In this document: positions 11,801-24,626 of the stretch, in pieces
Layout: every line of letters starts with the position of its first letter
How positions within the stretch are numbered: position 1 is the stretch's first letter
NCBI RefSeq assembly: GCF_001949145.1
Contig: NW_019091366.1
Span: forward strand, 1,300,799 to 1,364,798
Source: Acanthaster planci
Lineage: Eukaryota; Echinodermata; Asteroidea; Valvatida; Acanthasteridae
Direction: 5' to 3'
Length of the DNA: 64,000 nt
Notes under the pieces: model-generated
Databases searched by the model: none
What the model was told of the DNA's origin: nothing
Seen by the model: only the letters and a program-made list of their open reading frames with translations
Program-made: the position numbers and the translations under genes

Positions 11801-14800
11801 GGCGTGATTTCAGGACATCCTGACCCTGCTTATTTCCTCCTTACCTCCACTGCTGCCTCTTTCTCCTGTCTCAACCGTTCCTCTTCTTTCTCTTTCTCTG
11901 CCTTCAGCAAGCTCAGTGCTTGGGCATGCTCCTCAGCTGCCGCGGCCATCTCAAACTTGAGCTTGTTGAGCTTCTGGTCAGCCAGTCCCTGCACGGTCAC
12001 CACTTCCTTCTGGGCCTGCTCCGCCTTGCTGTGGAGGGCTTCCCTCAGCTGGGAGATCTGTTGTTGGATGAGAGATGAGGTTGACGCGGAAAGGGACTAA
12101 GAGCAGTGTTGAAACAGGGCCCTTTATTCACGGAACTACTAAGCAGAAGACAGTGCTTGGAGAAGTTGCATATTAAGCTTAACCCTAAACCCCTAGGGTG
12201 TACATGTTTGTAAAATCATATTGAATTCAGAAGATTTGGGACTGTTAGGGCTATAATAAGCAGTCAATACCACTGTCCACCATGTAACAATCTGGCTGGT
12301 ACTTGTTTTTGTCACCACAAGTTTTAACTTTCAAAAATAAAAACATTCTTTCATAGTTTAACTTTAATTCTATATTCTTCTTTCATAAGCAATAAAGGAA
12401 CAATTTCAACTGGAACATATAAAAAAACTTGAGGTATGACTTTGTCTCAAATTTAAGGGACTGCCGTCTCAGTCTTGGCTGTTACAAGTATCTCAAGGTG
12501 CTGGTGAGTACCTCTTGAAGAAGATCCTTGAGTTTATTCTCCCAGCCTGTCCTGGAGGCTACCAGCTCTTGCTCCTTCATCGAGGCCAGCTGCTGGAGGG
12601 CAGCCTTCTTGTCACTACTGTGTTGCTCAGTCAGCTCACTCTGTAGTTTGTCACACTCTCTCCTGCGGTAATGGGACGAGTTGCTCAGATTTATATTGGA
12701 TCACTTTGTATACATTAATTTTTTTGTGAACTTTGTTTTAATATCAACCAGTGTCAAGTTACAAACCCTCTCTTAAATTCTGGCAACTATACCTCAGAGT
12801 ATCTGTCCAGCGTTCGTCAAGATCCTTTGACAACTGGTTCAGTTTACTCTTCATTTCCTCCTTTGCTTCTGCCATCTTGCTCTCATGTGTGTGTTTTAAT
12901 CTGTCTAGCTCCGTCTGGAAGGATACAAAATAAAAGCAATGATCACATAAAAAACTCAGCGTTCTTCAAAGATTTGAGTACTTCAAATCCATGCAAGATA
13001 GATGACAGTTTGTGGCTCAGTCTTATTAACATGTGCTTGTTAAGTTGGTAAACCAATAATGACCGTCTTTCTAATAAAAACAGAAGAGGAGAACCACCAA
13101 ATCACAGTCAATGTTAAGATTAACTTTGGCAGCTGTGACATCAGCAAGGATTTGTATACAGCAGCACTAAGTTCCAGGAATGGTTTTAGAACTGGCAAAC
13201 CCCTCACCCTGAACATGAGCCCTTGGTTCTTGGCTTCCCGTAACTCTTTCTGTACACCCTCCAGCTCTGCCTTCAGCTCCAGGTTGACCTTCGACAGGCT
13301 GGTGATCTCTGAGTTGGCCGAGCCTAGGCCCTGCTTGCTTTCGTGTAGGATGGACAGCAGGCGTTTGCACTCAGCCTCAGCTGACTGTAGACGGACGGTC
13401 AGCTCCTCTCTAGTCTGGTCCAGCTGGGATTGGATGGCGTCCCGTTCCTGGGATAGTCGTTGGCTGGTTTCCTCCAGGGAGCTCTCCAACTCCTGGCAGA
13501 TAAATACAATTACTAGTAATACATAACATCAGAGCTTGGTAGAGATAGAAAGACTGGTCACTGTCTTTCATACAAGTCCACAAGAACTGTATCCTCGAGA
13601 AATGGATTATTGGCTTCTGACGTTTTGCTCCTATAATCTGATTACAGTTATTTTATTCTTGCTGTCTGTTAACCCCTTCGCGCCGGAAGCGGCTATAGCT
13701 GCCGTAAAAATTGAGATCATTGGCCGGCTTTTCAGCTATTATTCTCAGCCCATGCTCGAGCGAACACGGTGAAGGAAGGCAGACCCTGGCTCTTGTATAT
13801 ATGGTAATTGATCTTTATGCGTAGCCCAGAAATGAAAAGACCGATTTTGCATCATAATCATCAGCTTCACAACAGTCCCCACTTTGAAAAGAGACAACGG
13901 GAATGTGGAAGCGTGAATAGAGCCGCATGCCACCGAACAATCAGCCTTTTCACCATGTAATTCAAAGTGTGCAGAACAGGCAGGGCCACAAACCGAGAAT
14001 TTGCGGTTTGGCAGGTGGCCTTCGTGGCCAAGCGAGGCTGGAATTCTTGGAGTCGGCTTTCGGGAAGAAATTCCCATCATCAAGGGGTTAAACATAGGCA
14101 TTTACAGGAGACGCACTGCATATTATGACCTACTTGCACATCAACAAACCTGTTCTCTAGTCATGACTTCATTTTTTGTTCTCTAGTCACTACTTCATTT
14201 TTGGCTTCTGAAACATCTTGAGACAAACCATGATTAGCTGTACAAACATCACTGCTTGTACTGACCTGTCTTAGACTGGCAAGTTCTTGGGCGGCCTTTG
14301 TGACTGCTAACTCTCTAGCCTCCTTATGTTCTCCCTGCATCTTCTTGACTAGTGCCTCATGGTCCCTTGTCAGTATGTCTCGTTCCTCCTTACTGCTGAT
14401 CTTAATGGACTCTAGCTCCTTCTCGTATCGCTCCTTCATCACTTGCTTCTCAATGGATAGCTCCTCCAAAGCCTGGAGATAACATGGACAGATTTTCTTT
14501 CTCTTAAAAGCTGAAATGCAGGAATCTTCCCTTTGCACTGATGCCACTAGAATTGCTTCTAAATCTGAGGTCAGCTGGATACAGTTATGCCTAACTTACC
14601 TGCCATTACTAGTGACCAAGATTCAAATCAGATTTGGTCTTCATTTCCTACCTCATTCATGGAGCTTGCTCAGAATGTACGTGGAATTTTCCTTTCCAAC
14701 CCTGGAATTAAGTTTTTCACAGTCCCCTCTTTACATGTTCATCAAGACTTACCGGGACTTTTGAGTGGTGCTGGGGTCTATTAGCAGAAAAATCTAAACC

Positions 14801-17800
14801 TAATTTTACAAATGGGGATTATTGACTCTGTGCTGAAGTATACAGAATGCAACGTCACTGGATGCTTGATCCCCAGTGCTTCCTGATGCCAGTATTTGAA
14901 TAAAAGTATTCACAAGTGCAAGTACTTCAGCCACAGACAAATCCTAGGCCGTTTTCCAATACCCGACTTGGGCTCCATCTCAGGCTTCAACAGTTTTTTT
15001 TAACTTACTGACTTTAAGGTTGTAAGCGCAATAGCAAGTTTAATAGTGCCACAAAATATTAAGTAAGGTGCAAGAGAGCCAAACATTACAGTACTTCAAT
15101 TTAAATCAAACGCTTCAGGCCCACAATCGTGGATTGGTTTCCTACACGAAGCCCGAGACGGAGACAAAGTTAAGTTCTGGAAAACGGCCCTAGTTAACTG
15201 AGCACACTAAGAACCATACACACATGTAATACATCTGTCACTGGCTCTGTGAATAGGATATAAAATCTACAGGTTCTGCCTAGTATCCAGCCATAGATGG
15301 GGAGGGGAGAGACAGTCTGTTTAACACTCTTCACCTTTTCAAGAGACTTCAGCTGGCTATGTTGCCGTTCTGACAGACTCTTCTTGCTGTTCTCCAAGCT
15401 GTCTCTTTCCTTCTCCATCCATTGCAGTTTGTCCTCCAGTTTGGCAAGAGATGAGCGCAGGTCTTTCATGGTGGACTCGTTGCTCAGGCGAGTGGCTTCT
15501 AGGGTCCCAATCTGACCTATGGGCCACAAATCAAAGAGTCATTCAGGCATTTTTTNNNNNNNNNNNNNNNNNNNNNNNNNNNNNNNNNNNNNNNNNNNNN
15601 NNNNNNNNNNNNNNNNNNNNNNNNNNNNNNNNNNNNNNNNNNNNNNNNNNNNNNNNNNNNNNNNNNNNNNNNNNNNNNNNNNNNNNNNNNNNNNNNNNNN
15701 NNNNNNNNNNNNNNNNNNNNNNNNNNNNNNNNNNNNNNNNNNNNNNNNNNNNNNNNNNNNNNNNNNNNNNNNNNNNNNNNNNNNNTTTGAAGCTTCACAG
15801 TTTGTTTATTTTTCGAGGTGTTATTTTATTCATTAGTGACCATGAACGAGACTTCAACTGAATCTGCCAACATTTTTAACTCATGACAATTTTTTCCTAA
15901 GTCCCATCACAGTGTTCAGGTTGTGAGCTTAGGAAAAAAGATATGTGTTTATCCTTTTTACGTTGTACAATTTGATTGATGAAAAGTGCCATCACTGAGA
16001 AGTTGCTGCTGAGAAGAGGCTGCTGGACTATGTAATAAGAAAAAAAATTACCAAATTTTGCATTAAACCATATCATCTGATGCAAGGCAAGATGGACACT
16101 TAAAGATGGCCACTAATGTGCACAGATAACGTCAAAAGTAAAAAGCCTTAAGGAAGTACAGATATCTCTTTTACGCCAAGACTTACTGGATTTTTTGATG
16201 AGGTCACTGGCTTGTTCTTGGCATCTTTCCCTGGAGGCAGCCAGCTCCCCTTCCAGCTGCTTGAGCCCGGTGATAGCCTGGCTTGCTTCATGCTTGGCTT
16301 CAACCAGCTGTAATGAGATAAGCATCTAATTGCTGAACTTTATAGTTTGTCCAATGTATTACATTGAGCAATTGATCAACTGTGCCTAATAATGTGGAAA
16401 ATCTTTTCTGACAGAAACTGTTTGGCTATGTACGTGTACATGAACACTCTTTTTAGGAAGGTTAAAGTTCAAAATACAGCAATGTAAGTCCTACTAGTCA
16501 CCTTCTAACATCTCCCTTTACAACAAGGTGCCATCATTGCTCAGGGGAAAATCAAATAAACTATTATGCACATCTTTTCTGAAGGTCTCAAGGGTCACAT
16601 TCAGGTAAACAGGTTGCAGACATGTGCATGTCTTCCAAGTGATGGTGTACAAGATCTTGAAGTGATTTACTTTTTGAGCAGGTTTTGAATATTTTTTCAG
16701 TCCACAACTGATCAAAACTATTTTCTTAAATCTTATTAAACACTGCAGTTTAATGTCTTTTTGTTAGCAGGATGGCAATTTCAATAAAGAGGAATTTCAG
16801 GTTTTATGAAATTTGAGTAACAAAATGATTCTCAAAGGCATGTTGACGTCTACACATAGTGCGCAAGTCATAATTCAAAGTAAAATTCTTTAGCTTACTA
16901 CAGGGTATGTCACTGTGTCAATTTCTGTAGTCTTGCTGTTAAGATTGATCAACATGGAATAGAATTGAAATTTAAGCCAAACACCGGTCACAGTTTAACA
17001 TAATTTAGTTTCATACACCATGAGAAAGTTATCTGTAAACACAAGACAATCTAACTGAAACATTCCTTGAGCAACTACGCTGGCTTGTATCAATCACTCC
17101 ATGAGTGATACTTGAAAGGGAAATTGTAACACTGCTGCACAGGCTTAATACCATAAGGCCAAAGGATGAAGTCTTGCACGTGTGCCACATTCCTTAAAGC
17201 CAGTAAGCAAATAGAGGAATGCCACATTCATCATCTAACTCACTTGATAACTTATACCATGACAGCACACAAACTGGGAGTCCGAGGTGCTCTCGAACTC
17301 TTTGAAACAGGCAAATGCACATTTTTGTGAAATGGCCTTTATCTTTTTAAACATGTACCCTGTACATGTGAATTGGACTTCATGTGTGTATGGTTTATTC
17401 AACTTTTGTGTACTGTTTTATGTGAAGCTGAACAGAGAGTAACATTATCAAAGTAAGTGCAAAGTACAACTACTGGAAAAACTGTCAGAACAAAATGGAG
17501 TTTTATATTTGATGGAGTGATATTCATGATACGGTGAATTAGAATGTGAGGACAGTTATCAACAAAATTATAAGAAAGGAAAATAAATTATAAGATCAGT
17601 CTGTACCTACATTGTAACTTTGGGAGCTGAAATGAGCTTGAACAATTAACCTGACTTACATTATCCCGTGAGATATGAACTCAAATGTCTGAAAAATGTG
17701 ACATTGACTGAAATGCTGTCTAAAAACACATTTGTATGTGGTAAGATTATATTCAACTGTTGAGAAAATGGGTGTGGCAGGCTAGTTCTGCCTCAAACAG

Positions 17801-20800
17801 GGTAGCTCTTCATAACTTGAGAACAAAACTTTGTTAAGGGAACAGACTTTCAGGTCTGCAAATCTGTGTGGAGAAAAAAGTAAACCTAAGCTCAAGGAGT
17901 GAAAGAAAACTTCCACAAAGACCAGACCTCATACATCCCTAGGCAGTTCTTACAGTTAGCACTAATCTGCCAGACTGGTGATTAAGACATCTATGGTCGA
18001 GTTGATCTGCATCTGCCAAAGATACAGATTTTCCTCCCAGTCCAGAGCTTAATACACCAAGACTATTCAGAAGGTGACAAAGATACTTTTCTGCCAAGTG
18101 GCTGACAGGAAAAGGAAATGAAATGGAGGCAAAGCCTGTGGCATTCATCTCTCTTTCTGTGAACAGACACTATGAGGGTAACCGGAGTGTGTGTGGTGTG
18201 GGGGGGGATGGGGGAACGGTAGGGTGGGAAAAATGGTTGACAAACCTAGGGATAGACTAATGCTCCCCTCATCTTTAAATTTCTCCATTGGATACATGTA
18301 CCTTCCAGTCCTTTTGATTTACTAGGTATGTGGGATTATGCAAGTGTACAGTACGGTAAACATAACTTGCCCTGTTAAGCAACGTTCACCTTAAGAAATG
18401 CAACCACACATTAGGCCTATACTGAGTGAGGAACATCAAGACTTTATGCTGAATGTGACATAGGAAGTCTCCCTCTGTATGTATGGATGGAACCCTTGTT
18501 CTTTCCCCTGTTGATCTCATTCTTGTTGACATAAAGCCAGGCCTTAAGCCTCCTCTAGTTCCACAAAAGCCCCGGAATAAAGAAAACGGTATTAGGAGCT
18601 GAGGCTTTAGCATTGCAGCCTTCCTCCCCAAACAAATACTGCAAGTCAGTGGTCGTAGCTTAAATCTGACCTCTACTTTCTTCAGATCTACATGTAAATC
18701 TTTGCATGTTGGGAAGCTTAAGTCAGCTTCACTCTTATTTGCAGTATTCACCAAGGATAAATCTCTGATCTTCATTTATCAAAAATCCCACAAAGTCCTC
18801 TGCCAAAAAATCACTGATATGTAAAGAAACAAACAGGTTTTTCTGATCAGAAATGCCTGTTCGATGTTGATGAATTTGTTAGGGAAAAGCCTATGGAAAT
18901 CCATACTTCAAACAAATCCAAACAAATGCAAAGAAATTTAAGAAGGCAGAGCAAAATATTTTCCCTGAAAACCTATCAACCATGTTAAGTAAATGACTAC
19001 TGCCTATATTCAATTTTTTGAAATTTGCTTCACATATTACGAATGAAGCAGGATTGCATCTTGTTACTGAGTTAGAAGTAAGGAGGATTGACAGCTTACC
19101 TGTTTGCTTAGACTGCCTGAATCGCCTTCTCTCAATGCAAGTTCACTTTGTGTTTGGGTCAACTTGTTCTTGTACACCACCAGGTCTTCCTCACAGACAG
19201 CTAGCTGCATGGATATGTTCTCAATCTGCCTCTCCAGCTCATGTTGCCTTTCAGCAGCCTGTCTCCTGAGGGCAGCCTCTCGCTCCTTCCACTCCTCCGC
19301 ATTCTTCCGCAGCTCCCCATCCTTAAGTGCCGCCAGCTCCCGCTCATAGAAGGCTTGGGCTTTGCTCAGCTTGGCCTCATAGTCTTCCACTGTCTGCCGC
19401 TTCTCGTTCTTCAGCTCGTTATTTTGACTGTACAGGTTCTTGATCTCTGATTCGTACTGATCAATAAGCTCCTGTCGTTCCTTGCTGAGTCCTGAGTGCT
19501 CTGACTGCAGCTGCTTTTTTAAGCTGTCTACCTCCTCGACATGCGCTTGCCGTAGCTCTGCCAAGGCATTTGTCCTGTCCAGTTCTCCACGCCGTTTTGA
19601 CTCTTCAAACTGCTGCAGTCTGTCCTCAAAGTTCCTCTTGATGGCAAGCAAGTCTTGTGACAGACCTAACACGGTCTTAGAGTGGTCTGCCTTGAGGCAG
19701 GCTTGTCTCTGTTCTTCCTTGCGCTTGAATTCGGTGAATTCTTCAAGTGCCTCCTGCTTGTGTCTTTCCTGCTCTTTAATGGTGGTTTCTAGGGACTGGA
19801 TCTTTTGTCTGAGTTCTGCCTCTTGGCCTATTCGACTCTGATATGATGCAATTTTGTCTTTGGTCTGTTGAATCAGTTGCTGGAGCTCCTCTTCATGTGC
19901 TTCTTTGAGGTTTTGGACAACAGCTTCATGCTCATCGTTCTTGGTGTTCAATGCATATATAACCTGAAAATGAAAACCAAACATGTTTAATCACAAACTA
20001 TGACATGTTTGACATTTCAGAAGAAAAAAACTTGGGCCAAGCTTTAACAGATAGGCTTAGGCATAACTTAAGTCCTATCAAATGAGACTCCTTAATATTT
20101 CTTTTCTCCATAATGAACAGAAAATAGAAATAGAATGCAAAACACAGTTCCATGGTAAAACGAGGATGATGACGATTTACAAATCCGGCATGTCCAGTTG
20201 GCCAAAGGCCTAATGTCCTAATTTCGTCACTGTCACAAGAGGGCGCAAAACCTATATAAACCTGTATAATGAATATTCAGCATATTTCAGGACCCACCTT
20301 CCTACGTATAGTAACACCGGGAGTATGTAAATTTTTTGATTAATATGACCAAATACGGTTGATGCGGGAAAAATTTTAAAACGTGTAGAATCGCTTGCAG
20401 CTAGGCATGGCAGTAATCTTCAGGGTGACACACACTCACGCACACTTGGACTTAATGGCTGTTGCTTGTCATTCCTGCCATTCGGGCATAAATAATGAGC
20501 AGCCGTGTGATCGCTTAGTTTGACCTCCAGCGCACTGCAGCCAACTACCATTTCAACCAGTCAGTTCAGTCGCGCCTAAGAATTACACACACATATGTGG
20601 AAAGTGGCAGCAGCAAGTTTCCATATCTTGTGTATCGACTGCATCAGGAGTCAAGCATCTGGTTGCAGCTTATCTTGACAAGTAAACGTGAACCGCATGA
20701 CTCTAGTCTTAGACACTGACATGACTGATCGGGAAATGGCCTAACTGCACCTTTATTGGAAAATCGAAAAGGTTTTGACTCTTTTTTCTTGGTACTTAGT

Positions 20801-21207
20801 ATGAAGGTATGTAAGCTATCTTACACAGACTCTTGGGTGGAATGGAGCACCATTTCTGTCAGTGTCTGTGGGTACACATGGCACACAAGGGCCACAGAAT
20901 CCCTGTTCGTGCCCTGTTATAAACCTCATGCACAGCCTGTGGCAAAAAAAAAGGATCTGCTGTCGGAAATAGAGGGCGTATCGTGTCAACTGCATTAAAG
21001 ACAAACCAAAACACGCAGACCTATTTCAATGCTGATATAAAAATCAAGTAGGCCTATACTTACCTTCGTGAGTTGAGCAATTTTCTTGGACATCTTCAAG
21101 TGCAATTCAGGTGTCACCTCGGCGCTGGCCTGCCCACTCACGCTTGCAGCACCAGCGCCAACTTTATTCTGCTGGAAAATATTTCCGAACGACATCTTCG
21201 TCGCCAT
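8845..21207 (-). CDS. FAM184: FAM184 coiled-coil protein, complete, 16 exons
   Basis: This is an orthologue of vertebrate FAM184A/B, long coiled-coil proteins of poorly known function. Exons in coding order: 21207-21064, 19963-19100, 16307-16187, 15516-15335, 14472-14266, 13492-13208, 12914-12793, 12662-12512, 12057-11845, 11644-11491, 11144-11017, 10601-10417, 10278-10132, 9770-9653, 9554-9447 and 9063-8845 (TGA). All phases join, giving about 1115 residues against about 1140 in human FAM184A, so it appears complete. Diagnostic parts: LHLKMSKKIAQLTK spliced to VIYALNTKNDEHEA, then a long E/K/Q-rich heptad region; SRPEDLEHIARLKE; LINRETNFNKVFN..PNVGVLNP; and RLDPLPDSPIHDI near the C-terminus. 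The start is the ATG inside CAAAATGGCG. The exon 4 acceptor (ATAG at 15517-15520) was chosen over a nearby CAG because only it keeps the frame. A 230-bp gap lies in intron 3 just upstream, so an extra in-frame exon there cannot be excluded. Confidence 0.93.
13673..14087. mobile_element. MITE-like element with TTAA target duplication (piggyBac-type ends)
   Basis: A 415-bp non-coding insertion lies in FAM184 intron 5. It begins CCCCTTCGCGCC and ends ATCATCAAGGGG, giving a short inverted terminus CCCCTT/AAGGGG. It is flanked on both sides by TTAA (13669-13672 and 14088-14091). TTAA duplication with CCC-starting ends is the hallmark of the piggyBac superfamily. A subterminal near-palindrome GCGGCTATAGCTGCCG lies at the left end. 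There is no transposase, so it would be non-autonomous. The perfect inverted repeat is only 6 bp, so family assignment is tentative. Confidence 0.6.
14947..15189. mobile_element. MITE-like element with long imperfect inverted ends
   Basis: A 243-bp insertion lies in FAM184 intron 4. It starts GGCCGTTTTCCA and ends TGGAAAACGGCC, a perfect 12-bp inverted repeat. Similarity continues inward for about 45 bp: left has GGGCTCCATCTCAGGCTTC, right (reversed) has TGTCTCCGTCTCGGGCTTC. A possible 3-bp CTA duplication flanks it (14944-14946 and 15190-15192). There is no coding capacity. A cut-and-paste DNA transposon derivative is likely; the superfamily is not assigned. Confidence 0.65.
15556..15785. 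other. Assembly gap (230 N)
   Basis: An unbroken run of N in FAM184 intron 3, only 39 bp from the start of exon 4 (15516). ORFs crossing it are artefacts. Confidence 0.99.
16308..19099. other. FAM184 intron 2 (2.8 kb)
   Basis: This sits between the large second exon and exon 3. It is AT-rich with no supported exon on either strand; the flanking exons join in phase without it. A G-rich stretch (GTGTGGTGTGGGGGGGGATG) lies near 18190-18210. Confidence 0.7.
19964..21063. other. FAM184 intron 1 (1.1 kb)
   Basis: Donor GTAAGT follows exon 1 and the acceptor precedes VIYALNT. No other coding segment is supported. First introns often hold regulatory sites, but nothing specific is recognised here. 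Confidence 0.7.
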
Positions 21208-21211
21208 TTTG
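21202..21211 (-). promoter_or_regulatory. YY1-like motif overlapping the FAM184 start codon
   Basis: In coding sense this reads CAAAATGGCG, matching the YY1 consensus core AAAATGGCG or AAGATGGCGGC. In many animal housekeeping genes YY1 sites lie at the transcription start and can include the initiator ATG. Here the ATG of the motif is the proposed FAM184 start, which supports that start choice. Binding is inferred. Confidence 0.5.
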
Positions 21212-24200
21212 CTTTACTGCGAGAGAACGGAACTACATCAACTGTAAAATTCAGCTACTTATTAATCCGCACAGCTCGCAACAATGTCGTCCCGCTAATT
21301 AAAAGTATTTTGAACAAAAAACCATTTTCCGAGGATTTAAAGATCCAGTACAGCATCGTCTTCAAATTTTATGACTGTAAAGCCGGTCTTTCATGCTTCA
21401 TTAAATTGCACCTAGAATTACTTCTTTCTGTGCGTAGCAAAAGTGCATTGAATGGCTGCGATTTTTGTTGCCTGTTGCTACGCTACTGTTATGGAAATTA
21501 GAGCAAAGAGAAAGGAAACGAGAGAGGGCGGCAGACTACTTTTTAGTAAAAAAAAGAAAATCTGACAGAAAAGAGCTAGCCGAGCCGAGCTCTGTTAATG
21601 TTAACAAATAAAGAAGTTATAGTGTATAATTTTGTACGTGACAGTACAAATGTAAAAATTAGTTAAATGTAGCTCTGAATGATTGCACAGTATGTGGATG
21701 AGACTCAAAGCACCTGAATAAATTCTTACGTCACGTATTAATTCAGAAATTTCGCGTGAATTAGTGATTTGAACTGTCAGTTTATCAATGAAATTCATCT
21801 TTTGTTTTTTCGGACGCATAAAAACAATTTCATAGCTCATGCTATGCGACGACTGACTACAGCGGTGTAAATTTGTGCTAGAGGATTGGGCAAGGGATGG
21901 CTTGAATCAAAAATGGAACCCACCTGACACTAGGGGGCCAGTTCACGGTAATATTAGTTATCAAACAAAGGCCGAGTGGTATACGGGACACAGACGCACT
22001 ACATTATTCTTTGTTCCGCAAGTGTGAGCGTGATAACGAATTATCTTCAAGCAAACTTGACGCGCAGTAAAGAAAGCAAAGGGGCCTATGCACGCTTTAC
22101 ATAAAGAAGAAGAGAAAGATATCATACGGCGCAACAGCAAAAACAGTACCACAATTCTGCAATTTTTATCCAGGGAGCATTCGAATTATTTGTGTTTTCA
22201 CTTATTTCAATAAAAACAATAACTACAGGGCTTACACTAAGAAAGAAAATTGGTGAATTGTACGAGCGTTTAAACATGTTACGGTCGTGCAGATGCTTTT
22301 AGGTGCGTTTGCTTTTAGCGTAAAAATGGTGCAATGCGTTGAACAGCGCGTTACACAGGGTTTGGTATGAACCGTGCAATACGGCTTTCCGGTTCGTGAC
22401 TTCGTCACAAAGGCGGACGCGCCACGATTCGCAGCTCTCATTGGACGATCGCAGAAGTTGCGCGTTAACTTCCGGTTCCATGGTTCCACATAAACGGCGA
22501 TCAATGCATGTAACCCTATAGAGAGTATCGACGACAATATAATATCAAATCAGTGCTCTGAAATATGTGATTGCCGAGCTTTTGGTAACTGAGTACCTTC
22601 TTCAGGGCAAGCAGATTCAGTTCATATTAAACCGGATTATCACACTGCTTGTTGTCAAGGATCTACCAATCAGAATTGAGAATTCAAGTTTGCCTGAAGA
22701 TAAGAGTACTTATTCCCCTTACCCCTTTACTCGCATCAGCACGTGTATACCAGGACTGTGGAATACATTTGGTTGAGGGGAAGTTCGAAAAAATTTCTCA
22801 ATGTCATTTTTTTTCGTTACCATGACAATAGCCAACACCCTTGGTAAAATTTTGGGGATGTTTACTTTCATCTCTTACGGGATTTATCCCGGTTCATTTA
22901 TGTTTTAATAAATGAAAGAGTCTGACAAGTCAAAAAATACGATAAAGCTGAGAATATAAAGTAAATAAAAAATTCTACCTTCCAAGATACAATGAGGATT
23001 GCAGGGCAAGCCTGAATGTTTTCGACGAGGCCTTAAAAGTAAGTCAAAGACGATATGAAATTCAAATTACTGCCGGAGTAGGCGACACACATAGTCAGTG
23101 TCAGTTAACATGAAAAAACTTAATCATCTTTCAAGATACGCTTGATAAAACAAACAATGGCGTTAAAAATACACGTAAGTATTTTTTTAGACAAAATGTA
23201 CAAAATACAATATTTAAACCAGCTAGATTTCCCCTAAGAAGCATGTTTCTGTCGAGGGGCTATTCAACCGACCAACCCAGCTTTGAGGTTGTGGCTGGGA
23301 AAGTGCCCTAATATCTTCCGTAATTTCCGTAACAGTTTGGGAACTGTTTAATTTGTTGCACCATTCCACATGTAGTTGTCCCTCATCAGTTATTAACTTC
23401 CCTTGCATTCACTACAACAACGGCGGTTGACAATTAGACAAAAACTGTTTGAACTTGCTCGTCAGGGAGAGCAGCGTCGCACATGTGACGTGTGTGGTGT
23501 AAAAATCGATGGGGCTCGTGGGTAGACCGGCGCGCCCATGCCGACTGGCAGGCGTGAGTCCGCCTGCTGATCCGTACTTCCTATAGATCGAAGGAGGCGA
23601 TTTGTCTATAAAAACACACGTCTCTGTAGAAAGATGCATTATTTGACATGCCTTTCACGTTAGAGCCAGTGCTTGAAGAGGACAGTTTATTTATTCAGGG
23701 TTCGTGGTACTCATCAAATTTTAGGTTTATAATAAAGTGTAAATCACTTAGGTACTTCCAGATCTATTAAGAAATACATTACAGGCTTTGCAGTTGGTGA
23801 GAATGGGCTTGTTGCTTTTCGTACTTTGTATGGAATAAGAAATAAAACTGAAAATCTGCACTGCTGCATTACTTGGATCAAAAAATCTTATCATTTGTTT
23901 CAAAAGGGTTATAGAGTCGAAGTGTGACGTCACTTTGAACCAGAAAGTGTAGTGCAAACGAATGGAGTGCATGCGCGTGTTGGTTCACGCGTTGGTTCTC
24001 GCTCTAATGCCTTTTACGCATACACTCTTGCGCCTAACGAAGTCACTTCGGTATTCTATGAATGACCTGGGACTACGTGCATCCAAATTAAAAATGTCCT
24101 CATTCTATCATTTTTCCATACCGCAAAACGATAACGATGATGACGGTGTCAGACAGTGGATGAATTCATTTTAATAAGAAGAACCATCAAGATCATAATT

Positions 24201-24626
24201 ATATAAACAATAATTATTCTTAAAGGGTAGAAGATCACAATGACCTTGTCATATCTTGACCTTGTTATATCTTCGTTGCTCATTTTATTAAGCTCATTCT
24301 TGGAATCACCTATTTTACTCCAAGAGTGAATTACAGCAAATTAGATGCAATTATACTCCGGTACTTGGTTCGATTTTTCTGATAAACTGAACGTTTGTAC
24401 TTTTAAACATTTTTTTTTTAAAGTCAACATTTCGGAAAAAGGTTAGTATACATGTAACATAGTAACTCATAAAATTATAACTTTGAACCATGAGAGACAG
24501 TGGATGGTCAAGAATAGTTGACACAGTGACAGGTGCAATTCAATGAGTGCACAGTCGTGACTATTACAGTCAGAGTTTTTTTAATTGTTCTTTGATGATT
24601 GTATTCTAGCTGAACCTAGAAGTTGG
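21208..24626. other. Intergenic DNA between FAM184 and Not
   Basis: 3.4 kb holding the FAM184 5' flank and the Not 3' flank. No ORF with recognisable similarity was found on either strand. TTTATT at 24284-24289 (AATAAA on the minus strand) could serve as the Not polyadenylation signal. A patch near 22300-22500 is richer in CpG. Confidence 0.6.

Noticed and set aside
15451-15861. ORFs spanning the run of N
   Set aside because: Open only because N codons are not read as stops.
22232-22537. 101-codon minus-strand ORF near 22.4 kb
   Set aside because: Cys/Thr-rich translation without a known motif; alternative frames are also open in this CpG-richer patch.
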